Origin: Pelagomonas calceolata
Lineage: Eukaryota; Sar; Pelagophyceae; Pelagomonadales; Pelagomonadaceae
NCBI GenBank assembly: GCA_918797485.1
Contig: CAKKNE010000001.1
Span: 2,480,001 to 2,544,000 of the forward strand
DNA length: 64,000 bases
Reading direction: 5' to 3'
In this document: one piece after another, positions 55,043 through 63,476 of the stretch
Layout: each line of letters opens with the position of its first letter
Position numbering within the stretch: the first letter of the stretch is position 1
Position numbers and translations under genes: made by a program
Notes under the pieces: model-generated
The model's database searches: none
What the model was told of the DNA's origin: nothing
Seen by the model: the letters and a program-made list of their open reading frames with translations, nothing else

Positions 55043-55066
55043 GCTAGCGCCCTGTAAGGCACTAGG
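55043..55066 (-). promoter_or_regulatory. GCTAG box copy
   Basis: Minus strand: CCTAG arm, core TGCCTTACAGGGC, CTAGC arm. Points to the carrier gene (start 54863). Confidence 0.62.
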
Positions 55067-55076
55067 CACATGGCAT

Positions 55077-55145
55077 GGGTGGGCCCGGGGGGAGCGGGAG
55101 GGGTACGGGGAACCCTGCGACGTAACTAGCCTCAGCCTCAGCCTC
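55077..55145 (+). repeat. repeat C, truncated copy
   Basis: Matches the 3' part of repeat C (GGGTGGGCCCGGGG through CGACGTAACTAGCC) and ends in a short CAGCCT run. Confidence 0.75.
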
Positions 55146-55162
55146 ATGGCGTGTGATTAGTA

Positions 55163-55262
55163 GTCGGAGCTCTCGCTCCCCTACCCAGCTTGATTTCGGC
55201 CTCGTCGTAAAAGAGGAGCCAGCGGCCAGTTCCACATCCTGACACGGGCGTCCCAAAAAGAG
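55163..55262 (+). repeat. repeat D, copy 2
   Basis: Shares both blocks with 11637-11775 but lacks the ~35 bases between them. Confidence 0.75.
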
Positions 55263-55265
55263 GGG

Positions 55266-55380
55266 GGGCGTGCGAGTCCCTGTGACTCAGCCCTTGCGTC
55301 CTAGTCCGGCCGGACGGGTGGGCCCGGGGGGAGCGGGAGGGGTACGGGGAACCCCGCGACGTAACTAGCCTGAGCCTGAG
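55266..55380 (+). repeat. repeat C, copy 2 (full)
   Basis: Nearly identical to 33092-33206, including the GAGTCCCTG.GACTC palindrome at its left end. Confidence 0.85.
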
Positions 55381-55396
55381 TTTTTTTTTGTAGGGT

Positions 55397-56125
55397 TCAT
55401 ACAAATATATTAATTGATTCGATGCTAGCAGTCGGACTCCGAGTCCGAGCCAAAGTCGTCGGACGATTCGACGAGGTCCGCCGAGGGCTCCAGGAGAACC
55501 AGGCTTCAACCAGCGACGTCACCGTGGTTGTGAACTTGGCCTCGCATTCGCAGGATCCTTCACTGTCAGTGTAAGTGTACGTCCGCGTCCACTCGTGGAC
55601 GGTGTCCACGAGGCCCTGAGAATTTCTTGTCTTGGGCTCGGTCGTGGCGATGTCCCGTTGTATGGGGTGCATTCCCCCACGATTTTCTTTGACGTACTCG
55701 CCGGGGAGTTGGAGCACGAGTCGCCCGTAGGTTTGGATGCGTTCTATCAACCGCGACGCCGCGTAGTGCACGGCGTCCTGCCTCGACATGTAGGAGTACG
55801 GGCTGCAGCTTCGGTGTCGAAGTATCACCTCATCGCTTCGCTGTAACTCCTTTTGCCACTCGTCGTCCCTGGAAAATAACCTTGCGTTCTCGAGCAGTCC
55901 CATCGGTCCGGTTGTCTCGTGATTGTCGCTGCCGTCGCTCGCGTCGGCCAGCTGGATTTTGACGCTATCCTTCGAGGTGATCAGAAAACAGCGGTTCCTC
56001 CGCACGTCGTCCTCCTTCGGCGCCTTTTTGGCCGGCTTCTTGGCAGCTTGCTTGGCAGGCCGTTTTTTAGCCTGCCGTTTGGCCCTGGCCGGGGCCTTCG
56101 CGCGGCCTCTTTTTTTTGGCGGCAT
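55397..56125 (-). CDS. hypothetical protein with histone H1-like basic N-terminus
   Basis: 242 residues from ATG 56125. Residues 1-38 are Lys/Ala/Pro-rich (MPPKKRGRAKAPARAKRQAK and following), like histone H1 tails. The remainder (VRRNRCFLITSKDSVKIQLADASD, then DDEWQKELQRSDEVILRHRSCSPYSYMSRQDAVHYAASRLIERIQTYGRLVLQLPGEYVKENRG) has a normal composition, but I do not recognise it. After EAWFS the listed frame becomes Ser/Thr-rich. An alternative frame ending at 55425 reads SADLVESSDDFGSDSESDC, a more natural acidic tail, so the true C-terminus is uncertain. Confidence 0.62.
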   Translation of the reverse strand: MPPKKRGRAKAPARAKRQAKKRPAKQAAKKPAKKAPKEDDVRRNRCFLITSKDSVKIQLADASDGSDNHETTGPMGLLENARLFSRDDEWQKELQRSDEVILRHRSCSPYSYMSRQDAVHYAASRLIERIQTYGRLVLQLPGEYVKENRGGMHPIQRDIATTEPKTRNSQGLVDTVHEWTRTYTYTDSEGSCECEAKFTTTVTSLVEAWFSWSPRRTSSNRPTTLARTRSPTASIESINIFV

Positions 56126-56327
56126 CGCTCGAAAAGGCACCAATCCGCTGCGGCAGCCCAGGCAGCCCGCAAACGATTCTCGGCGAATACCGAGCAAGTC
56201 CCGGAGAGGGGCTCCCAGATACGCGCCGCCGAAGATACGCGCCGCACGAAGAGAAGCCCGGGATCCCGACGCCCCGGGCCCCCTCCGACCGGATAAGACA
56301 ACCCCTCTTCATTATTACGCCAGGAGC

Positions 56328-57077
56328 CTACGTCATCAGGTACCCCGACAGCAGCAGCACGAAGAAGAAGCCCAGACCCCCGAAGATCGCCAGGTTCTTG
56401 TCGCCCTCGGTCATGGAGTTGCCCCCGAAGCCGTAGTTCTGGTTCTCCGCGAAGCCGGCTATGGTAATCGTCACGGGCTCGAAGGAGTCCTTCGACGCGC
56501 GGCAGCGCGGGCAGCGCCAGTTCGACTGGATGTCCTCGAAGGGCGTCGAGGCGGCGACGCCCTTGGCGCCTTCCTCGGGGTCGTACTGGTACCTGTGCAT
56601 AAATCAAATTCTTGCGGCGCGTCTTGCTGAATCATGGCCTCCACGCCATCGACGCGACGCGAGCTCAATGGCGTAGCGGTGTGGGTCCTACACCACTCGA
56701 TTCAGTCATCAAGGTCGCGTTGTCGCCGAGAAAGGACTTCGTGAAGAATTTTCGGGTGCACCCGACTCACTGTTTGATTTGCGCACAGACTGGTACTCGC
56801 AGACCTTGCACATGTACTTTCCCGTGTCCTTTTCCAGGAACTTCTCGGCGGCGCGCAGGCGCGCGATCTCCTTCTGGCGCTCCGTGAGCTGGGGCGCCGC
56901 CGGCTCCGGCTCCGTCGTCGCGATGGGCACATCTTCTACAGGCGCGGCGGCCTCGGCCGGCGCGTCGCCGGGCTCGGACCGCAGTCGTACACGCCGGCAG
57001 CGGGCGCAGGACGGCGGGACAACGAGCGCCGCCGCTTGGGCGACGAGCAGCGCGAGGGCTATCCTCCGACTGCACAT
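56328..57077 (-). CDS. thylakoid-type rubredoxin (RubA-like), interrupted by an introner
   Basis: Two exons, 57077-56797 and 56592-56328, giving 181 residues. The leader MCSRRIALALLVAQAAALV and following Arg-rich part fit plastid targeting. Glu/Pro-rich linker and KEIARLRAAEKFLEKDTG come next. The spliced rubredoxin domain reads YMCKVCEYQYDPEEGAKGVAASTPFEDIQSNWRCPRCRASKDSFEPV with both C-x2-C iron sites (CKVC and CPRC). It ends in a TM helix (NLAIFGGLGFFFVLLLSGYLM). RubA is needed for photosystem II assembly. The join between CKVCE and YQYDP is exact. See the introner entry. Confidence 0.94.
56593..56788 (-). mobile_element. introner element (non-autonomous DNA transposon acting as an intron)
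   Basis: 196 bp. Ends carry inverted repeats CTGTGCATAAATCAAA and, on the other strand, CTGTGCGCAAATCAAA (14/16 identical). ACTGGTAC flanks it on both sides (56585-56592 and 56789-56796), an 8-bp target-site duplication. In the rubredoxin gene the donor GT comes from the duplication and the acceptor AG from the element's own end; removal of 204 nt restores the reading frame and the ancestral sequence. It has no coding capacity. Confidence 0.93.
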
Positions 57078-57392
57078 GGTTGCGACGGCTAGATGGCGTG
57101 GAGGCTGACGGAGGCCTCGCGACGCGATTCAGAGGAAGGTCGACTGATCAGTCGATGGAAGAGGCTGATATTGATGCCTTGAACGCGTCTGCAGGTCTCT
57201 TGTTTCGACAGCGACGCACAGTGGACGAGGGAGCACACACCACGACTTGCTTGAGCCGCCTAGTGTGTCGACGACGCTAGGCCGGCACGGGACGCCTGGC
57301 AGGAGGCGTGCTAACACCGGCCGTCACGCGCACGCCATCGCTGCGGCGCCGGCGCGCGGCTAGTCCGAACTTAGGACAAGCAGCCGAGGTAA
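57078..57392. other. divergent intergenic
   Basis: Contains a degenerate GCTAG box at 57259-57281 and CGCACGCCATCGCTGCG at about 57329-57345. No gene seen. Confidence 0.4.
57259..57281 (+). promoter_or_regulatory. degenerate GCTAG box
   Basis: CCTAG, TGTGTCGACGACG, CTAGG. 112 bp upstream of the gene at 57393. Confidence 0.4.
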
Positions 57393-57953
57393 ATGGCGCG
57401 GCACGACTCCTCCTCGGACGACGACGACTCGTCGGCACCGCGCAAGCGGCCGCGCCTCGACTCCGCCAGCGACGGCGACGACAGCCACGCGCGGCGCCGG
57501 GCCCGCAAGGCCGAGCGCAAGGCCGCGAAGAGGGCGAAAAAGGCCGAGAAGAAGGAGCGGAAGCGCGCGAAGAAGGCCGCGCGGCGCCGCGACGGCGCCG
57601 ACGAGCCCGATGTTTACCTCGGCGGCGCCGCCGCCGCCGCGCCGCGCGCGCCGCCGCCGCCGGAGCCCGCGCGCGCGCCCTCGCCGCGACCGGAACCGGA
57701 ACCGCCCAAGAAGACGGGCCGCGCGGCCTTCTTCGCCTCGCTCCACGCGGCCGAGAGCGAGAAGGCGCCCGTCGGCACGTTCCACGCGACGGGCAAGTTC
57801 AAGGAGGAGCTCGAGGCCGAGAACGACCGCTCCGGCGACTGGGCCTGCACGAAGTGCCACTACACGAACTTCAAGGAGTGCCTCACGTGCGCGCGCTGCC
57901 GCTCGCTGCGGCGCTTCGAGGGCCGCAACCAGGCCTCGGGCTACTGCCAGTAG
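57393..57953 (+). CDS. RanBP2-type zinc finger protein
   Basis: 186 residues. The N-terminus is Ser/Asp-rich, then strongly basic (HARRRARKAERKAAKRAKKAEKKERKRAKKAARRR), likely nuclear or nucleolar. A Pro-rich linker is followed by KKTGRAAFFASLHAAE. The C-terminal finger is DWACTKCHYTNFKECLTCARC (W-x-C-x2-C-x3-N-x6-C-x2-C), the single-strand RNA-binding RanBP2/ZRANB2 type. An RNA-processing role is inferred. Confidence 0.82.
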   Translation: MARHDSSSDDDDSSAPRKRPRLDSASDGDDSHARRRARKAERKAAKRAKKAEKKERKRAKKAARRRDGADEPDVYLGGAAAAAPRAPPPPEPARAPSPRPEPEPPKKTGRAAFFASLHAAESEKAPVGTFHATGKFKEELEAENDRSGDWACTKCHYTNFKECLTCARCRSLRRFEGRNQASGYCQ

Positions 57954-57998
57954 TCCTAGCCAGTACTAATATGTTTTGTCGTTAAACTTCACAGGTAC

Positions 57999-58535
57999 TT
58001 AATCGGCGACGCCGTCCCGCCGCGCGACGCGCTTCCACCGCTCGACGAGGGCCGCGGCGGCGCGGCGCACGTCGCGGTTCGGCGCCTTGCGGCCCATGCG
58101 CCCGAGGAGCTTCGTCGTCGCGGTGGCGCCCTTGAGCGTGGCGAGCGACACCCGGCACTCGCCCAGCGCTTTGATCGCCGCGAGCGTCCGCGTCGCATCC
58201 TGGGCTCGCTCCGCCCGCGCCAGCTCGCCGCCGCGCGCCCGGAGCCCGGCGACGCCGCGCGCCGCCTGGCCGCCGTCGCTCTCCTCGCCGTCGCTACTAC
58301 TACCCTCAGCCTCCGACACGTCAACGGGCGTCGCGTCGCCACGGCGGTGATTCCGCAGCGCCGTCCGGAGCGCGCCGCGCCTCTCCGAGGCCTCGTCGTC
58401 CGCGTGGATGTCGTGGCCGGGCGTCCACCAGCCGACCGCCGTGCCGAGATCATTTTGCGCCCAGTCCTCTACCTCGTAACCTTGCGCGGCCGCGCGCTCG
58501 TCGGCGCGGCGGCTGTCCTCGAGGGTCGAGTACAT
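57999..58535 (-). CDS. TFIIS N-terminal (LW) domain protein
   Basis: 178 residues from ATG 58535. The C-terminal ~75 residues (TRTLAAIKALGECRVSLATLKGATATTKLLGRMGRKAPNRDVRRAAAALVERWKRV) match the TFIIS N-terminal/Med26/IWS1 four-helix bundle, which binds transcription elongation partners. The N-terminus (MYSTLEDSRRADERAAAQGYEVEDWAQ) is acidic and the middle Ser-rich. The frame is open upstream to 58685, with a low-quality sequence. Confidence 0.78.
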   Translation of the reverse strand: MYSTLEDSRRADERAAAQGYEVEDWAQNDLGTAVGWWTPGHDIHADDEASERRGALRTALRNHRRGDATPVDVSEAEGSSSDGEESDGGQAARGVAGLRARGGELARAERAQDATRTLAAIKALGECRVSLATLKGATATTKLLGRMGRKAPNRDVRRAAAALVERWKRVARRDGVAD

Positions 58536-58823
58536 ACTGCTTTTTTTTGCTGTCCGCAGAGCTTGTGTTACTCGCGCGATCGCCGCTGAGCCTATGAATA
58601 GCGCTGTCCGCACACACTGGCTCCGCAGAGCCCTCGTGACGAGAGTACGAACGAATGAGTGCGTAACGCGCATCAATGGCAACAATGGCTGTCGACGTAG
58701 AAACCCGCGAGCTCAAAAATCCGAGCCACCTAGCGTGAGTAAACATACTATTCTCGACGCTTTAGCAGCGCCGCACTGCCGACCAACCAAGTCGCTGCCC
58801 GGGGCAGACGCAGATTAGAAACC

Positions 58824-59693
58824 ATGATGGCCCGCGCGGACCGATTGATCAGGGAGGCGGAGGGCAAGTATGAAAGATCAAAGGCCCACGAGCTCCAGGG
58901 CAAGGGCAACGCGACGGGCAAGCTCGTGGAGGGCGGGCTGCCGGACGACGCCGCCGAGCGGAAAGCGTTAATGGACCAGGCGCTCGCCGATAGGCGCAAG
59001 GAGCGCCTGAAGTACATGACCCACGACGAGCTGATTGACGACGCGGCGCAATTCCGCGGCGACATGGACGAAGATGAACGCTACGCGCTCATGGAGCGCT
59101 GCGCGCGCGGCGAGCCCATGCGTTTCGTGGAAGTGCCCGAGAACTCGTTGCTGCGACGGCCGCTGCTGAACTACCGATGTTTGTACCCCCATCCCCTCCC
59201 AATCGACTCGGGCAAAGGTAGAGGAGGCGACCTGAAGATCACGAAGCTGGATAATGATTTGGCGATGCGCGATCTAAATCACCTCAAGGCCAACGACCGG
59301 GCCTGGCGCGCCGTCACGAAGAACAAGCCCTGGTGTTTGGAGGAGCTCTACCTGACGGGCTACGAGATCAACTGGCCGAACGACGACAACAACACGCCCT
59401 TCCACCTCGCGGCGCACTTCGGGTACATCGAGTGCGTCCGCGTCTTCATCCACGCGGGCTGCGACGTGAACGTCGAGACGACGTCGGGCGTCACGCCGAC
59501 GTACAACGCGCTCGCCGCGGGCCATATAGATGTGGCCGCGCTGCTCCAGGAGCACGGCGGCCTGAAGCGCGTCACGCCGAAGCTCCACGGCGTGCGCACG
59601 ATCGTCGACGTCGCCGGCGACCGCCGCGGCCGGTCGCACCTCGACGACCTCGCCGAGGAGCACCGGCGGCCGCCCTACGCGATGCAGTTCTAA
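58824..59693 (+). CDS. ankyrin-repeat protein
   Basis: 289 residues. The N-terminal half is charged and helical (REAEGKYERSKAHELQGKGNATGKLVEGGLP). Two clear ankyrin repeats follow near the C-terminus: NNTPFHLAAHFGYIECVRVFIHAGCDVNVET and GVTPTYNALAAGHIDVAALLQEHGG. Short ankyrin proteins of this kind occur in cilia and elsewhere. The partner is unknown. Confidence 0.86.
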   Translation: MMARADRLIREAEGKYERSKAHELQGKGNATGKLVEGGLPDDAAERKALMDQALADRRKERLKYMTHDELIDDAAQFRGDMDEDERYALMERCARGEPMRFVEVPENSLLRRPLLNYRCLYPHPLPIDSGKGRGGDLKITKLDNDLAMRDLNHLKANDRAWRAVTKNKPWCLEELYLTGYEINWPNDDNNTPFHLAAHFGYIECVRVFIHAGCDVNVETTSGVTPTYNALAAGHIDVAALLQEHGGLKRVTPKLHGVRTIVDVAGDRRGRSHLDDLAEEHRRPPYAMQF

Positions 59694-59916
59694 CCTTTTT
59701 GTGCGTGTGCTTTTGGGTAGGGCTTAGGTTAGGCGACTTCTTGTGGTGCCAGTCGAAGTCCGACGTCGGCGGCGGGCGCGCGACGCCGCGGGGCGACGCC
59801 TCGACGTCGCCCGCGTCCGCGTCGCAGAGATCCAGGCAACAGCAGCCACCGACCGCGGCGGCGCAGCTCGCCAGAGCAAAAGCCGACGCAAACATCGCGA
59901 AAAAGATGGAGCCCAT
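59572..59916 (-). CDS. possible small membrane protein
   Basis: The first 75 residues (MGSIFFAMFASAFALASCAA, then AVGGCCCLDLCDADAGDVEASPRGVARPPPTSDFDWHHKKSPNLSPTQ) have a signal- or TM-like start and a Cys cluster. The last ~40 residues overlap the ankyrin gene in antisense and are not protein-like. A frame further upstream (from 60136) has its own Cys-rich TM stretch. One spliced gene is possible, but I could not find the junction. Confidence 0.28.
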   Translation of the reverse strand: MGSIFFAMFASAFALASCAAAVGGCCCLDLCDADAGDVEASPRGVARPPPTSDFDWHHKKSPNLSPTQKHTHKKVRTASRRAAAGAPRRGRRGATGRGGRRRRRRSCARRGASA

Positions 59917-60551
59917 CACCCGGCCCCCGCCCGCGCCGCGGTCGGCCCAGGCGAGCCGGCGAGCGCCAGGAACGCGAGACCATGACGACGATCCAACAGA
60001 GGCTGCAGAGCGCACCGATACTGGCCGTCTTCTCGTGCGTCCTCCGTTGGAAGCAGGCCGCGGGCGCGTAGTCGCGCCGCGCCGGGCAGCAGGAGCAGCC
60101 GTGCGTCACGCCGGGTGGCGAGTAGTAGTCGCACATGTCAAGGTGTCGTGCAGCTGTTAAAAAACCTCAGTTTGGGGAGTAACTCTTGATTCTCAATATG
60201 GGGAGTACCAAGGGCCAAAATCTCAATATAGGGAGTACAGCAGGTGCTTTTGGCTCCTCAAAGGGTGTAGGTAAGCCGGAACGACGGCAAAAGCTGCCCA
60301 ACCGCGGTACGACGGGGCAGGCCGCGGTGAGGCCGCAAGAGCAGATTTGGCAGACACGACTCACACGAGCGCGCTAGCGCGCCCCGCACTTTCCGAAACC
60401 ACGGATCAGAAGAACCTACACCTCCTACGGCACAGCCCCGTCGACCTGTCCCGCCGCGGCTCGGGATCGTCCGGGCGCCGCCGCAGCAGCGCACGGAGAG
60501 CGGCGCTGCCTACAAGCGCGTAGCGGGCCGTAGCGGTGCCCACCACACACA
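59694..60551. other. intergenic
   Basis: Holds the uncertain small gene (59572-59916) and a short tandem duplication at 60190-60240 (TCTCAATATGGGGAGTAC and TCTCAATATAGGGAGTAC). No GCTAG box seen. Confidence 0.4.
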
Positions 60552-63467
60552 ATGGACGCGCTCCTGCGCGCCTCCGGCAGCCGGCCGCCGACCGGCAGCC
60601 GGCCGCAGACGGGCCACAACACGCCCCTGGGCAGCCGGCCGCCGACGGGCCAGGGCAGCCGCCCGGGCACGTCCAGCCGGCCGCCGAGCCGCGTGAGCTT
60701 CGCGGACCTCGAGGCCGCCGAGGAGCCGCCGCGCGGGAGCCGCGCGTCGACGGCCGACTCGCGGCCCTCGACGCGGGGCAGCGACGACGGTAAGAGGCGG
60801 AAGCATCGGAGTAGAGACGGCGCCGTGCGGCGGAGACGACGGCGGAGCCGCGACAGCAGCGACGAGGCCACGGTCGAGTCCGAGGAGTCGATATTGTCCG
60901 AGCAGGGCATCCACGTGCGCAAGGCCGGCTTCGGCGGGCGGAAAAATAAGAGGCGGAGTCGCAAATCCAAGGAGGTCAAGCAAGAGCAGGAGGAAGATCA
61001 GGACGGCCTCGGGCTCTTCGGCGCCGCGGCCGTGGCACGCGTCGCGACGCGGCCGCGCACGACGGGCGAGCGTCGTCGAAAGGAGCCCGAGGAGGAGGAG
61101 TCGACCGATTTCGGCGCGCGGCCCGTGAAACTCAAGAAGCGGCCGACGACGCCCGTTTTTGATGATAACTTCGAGCGGGCCCGCGCAATTCTCCGAAAGC
61201 GGTTTCAGGATAGGCCCCACCTGCGGCCGCCCGGCGCCCAGCCAAAGGCGAAGGGCATTGGGTTGGACATGTCGAAGATCGGACACATGTCCGTGTCGTA
61301 CCTGAACCAGTACGTCGAGGCGTCGATCAATATCCTGAGGGAGCACCAGAAAAATGAGCAACTTAGGATGCAGGCGTCCGTCGAGGCGCTCCAGGGGTCG
61401 AACGCAATTCCCCTCGACAGGACGGGCCAACCGATGGACGTCTTCGAGCGCGCCGAGCTGCCCGAAATTCGCCGCCTGCCCCTCTGTTCTCAATTAGCTA
61501 AAGGTAAAGCCGCGGACCCCGTGCCGAAGGGCTCGACGTCGCCCTCGAAGTCCAAGAGCTCCGGGGCGGCGGCGATGCTCCGGGATCGGCTGCTTACTTT
61601 AGCTAGGTTGGCGAGAGATGACCTGTGTCTCGTGGGCGTGCGCTTCACGCACGAGAATATTGATGATGATTGGGGCGCGTCGACGGCGCAGGCCTTGAGG
61701 AGGAACACGCAGCTGCAGCACCTGGTGCTCGTGGGGAATGGGATCACGGACGCGTCGGGCACGAAACTCGCGAGCGCCGTCGCGAAGCATCCGGGTTTGG
61801 TCACGGTCGCCGTGGGCGGCAATAGTTTGGGGGACAAGACCGCGCTCGCGATGGCCAAGGCCCTCAAGGAGTCCGGGACGCTGCTTTCCTTGAACCTCGC
61901 GTCAAAGAAATACCACCAGGAGCACTACCTGAATGTTTGCAGGCGGCGGAAGCCGCCGAAGGAGATCGTGATCCCCAAAATCGAGGGCGACTACTTCAGC
62001 CCTGAGAATTGGGGCCTGCCGACGGACGACCCCGAGTTCAACCCGCGGTCGAACTTCGTTTCCAAGGAGGGCTGCTTCGCGTTATCCGAAGCGTTGCACG
62101 GCACGTCGCTGACCGCCTTAAACTTGTCGGGCCAGCGCGTCGGCGACGCCGGCGCGTTGGCGTTATCTCGAGTGCTCTTCGCCGACAAGGAGACGAAGTG
62201 CTCCTGCGCTTTGAGCTCATTAGCATTAGACGCCAATCGCGTCGGCGACAAGGGCGCCGCCGCGTTGATCGAGTGCTGGGCGAACCCGCTCTCTTCATTA
62301 GAAACGTTGCGGCTCGCGATGAATTCATTAGGCGACGAGGCGGCGGTCAAGGCGTGTAGTCTCGCGCTGAAGCATTATAAAGTGGACCAGCTGCTCGTCC
62401 CGAAACGGAAGAAGAAGAGGAAGAAGAAGCGCGTCGGGTCGCTGTCGCCGCGGGCGCGGCGACGGCGGGACATCAAGGAGGGTATCATCCACGTGAAGGA
62501 CGAGGAGCCCGAGGAGGACGACTTCAAGGATCTTGGTTTGTTGGATCTGAGCCTGTGCCAGGTCGGGGAGATCGGCGTGTTGGCGGTCCACGGTGCGTCA
62601 GCAAGGTGCAAGAAGATCGGGAAGATCATACCGGTCCACGGCAACCCGGGCCACGATATCCATCCGACGCCGTCGCGACGGCCGAGCCAGGACTCCATAC
62701 GGTCGGACTCGACGGAGTATAAGAGACAGCTCGAGGCCGGGCGGGCCCTCAAGCCCGTGCAGTTCGGCGGCTCCCGACGGGCGGACTCGGGCGCGCCCTT
62801 GCTGACGCTCAAGAAGAGCATCCCCTTCCTGGCGCCGGACAAGCGCGGGGACCTGTCACCGCGGTCGGCGCTCGACGCGTCCAAGGGCACGGAGAGCGTA
62901 TTAAGGACGGTCGCGCGCAAGGCGAGCGACCGGCAGGCGCGGATCGACGAAGGCGCGCTCCCGGAGGCGCGGAAGATGAAGCGGCACAAGCTGGGCGAGA
63001 CGGGCAAGCCCCGCTACGCGTTCGACCCGGACCTGCCCCCGCTTAATTTCCTGGCGCACCACAAAAGCCACATCAGGAGGCTGGGCGCCGAGTCGCGGCG
63101 GAAGAGGCGCGAGGAGCACGACCGCCAGATCACGCAGGAGAAGCGGGAAAGTCTCGCGGCGAACGTCAAATCGAAAAGACTGCGGAAGGCGATCCTCGAC
63201 GCGGGCATCACGCAGTTCAAGGAGGAGACGGCCGAGGGCGCGCTCCGGACGCGCGTCGTCGGCGACCTGGTGCGCACGTTCCCCGCCGTCGCGGCGCTGC
63301 CCGGAGCGCAGTCCGGGCGCATGGACCTGAGTCGCGACGGGCCGCGCTTCGGCCATCGAAAACCGGACCCGGAGTCGCCCAAGAAATGGGCCGCGAAGCT
63401 CGCCGCCAAAAAGGCGGCGCGCCACCGCGCGTTCCTCGTGCACCTCGGGCAGCACCCGATCCACTAA
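60552..63467 (+). CDS. leucine-rich-repeat protein, ribonuclease-inhibitor type
   Basis: 971 residues. The N-terminus is Gly/Pro/Arg-rich (SRPPTGSRPQ repeats) and basic, with many Lys/Arg/Ser. RI-type LRRs span about 355-460 and 500-640: RRNTQLQHLVLVGNGITDASGTKLASAVAKHPGLVTVAVGGNSLGDKTALAMAKALKESGTLLSLNL, TSLTALNLSGQRVGDAGALALSRVLF and SSLALDANRVGDKGAAALIECW. A Lys-rich segment (KRKKKRKKKR) and a long charged C-terminus follow. RI-type LRR proteins of this sort occur in cilia and in NLR-like scaffolds; no NACHT domain is present. The stretch after 460 (RRRKPPKEIVIPKIEGDY) may be an insertion in the LRR. Confidence 0.86.
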   Translation: MDALLRASGSRPPTGSRPQTGHNTPLGSRPPTGQGSRPGTSSRPPSRVSFADLEAAEEPPRGSRASTADSRPSTRGSDDGKRRKHRSRDGAVRRRRRRSRDSSDEATVESEESILSEQGIHVRKAGFGGRKNKRRSRKSKEVKQEQEEDQDGLGLFGAAAVARVATRPRTTGERRRKEPEEEESTDFGARPVKLKKRPTTPVFDDNFERARAILRKRFQDRPHLRPPGAQPKAKGIGLDMSKIGHMSVSYLNQYVEASINILREHQKNEQLRMQASVEALQGSNAIPLDRTGQPMDVFERAELPEIRRLPLCSQLAKGKAADPVPKGSTSPSKSKSSGAAAMLRDRLLTLARLARDDLCLVGVRFTHENIDDDWGASTAQALRRNTQLQHLVLVGNGITDASGTKLASAVAKHPGLVTVAVGGNSLGDKTALAMAKALKESGTLLSLNLASKKYHQEHYLNVCRRRKPPKEIVIPKIEGDYFSPENWGLPTDDPEFNPRSNFVSKEGCFALSEALHGTSLTALNLSGQRVGDAGALALSRVLFADKETKCSCALSSLALDANRVGDKGAAALIECWANPLSSLETLRLAMNSLGDEAAVKACSLALKHYKVDQLLVPKRKKKRKKKRVGSLSPRARRRRDIKEGIIHVKDEEPEEDDFKDLGLLDLSLCQVGEIGVLAVHGASARCKKIGKIIPVHGNPGHDIHPTPSRRPSQDSIRSDSTEYKRQLEAGRALKPVQFGGSRRADSGAPLLTLKKSIPFLAPDKRGDLSPRSALDASKGTESVLRTVARKASDRQARIDEGALPEARKMKRHKLGETGKPRYAFDPDLPPLNFLAHHKSHIRRLGAESRRKRREEHDRQITQEKRESLAANVKSKRLRKAILDAGITQFKEETAEGALRTRVVGDLVRTFPAVAALPGAQSGRMDLSRDGPRFGHRKPDPESPKKWAAKLAAKKAARHRAFLVHLGQHPIH

Positions 63468-63476
63468 TACGTGTTG

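Larger units (their letters stand above)
54864..55396. other. intergenic with GCTAG box and composite repeat
   Basis: Box at 55043-55066, then a truncated repeat C, repeat D and full repeat C (55077-55380). Confidence 0.55.
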
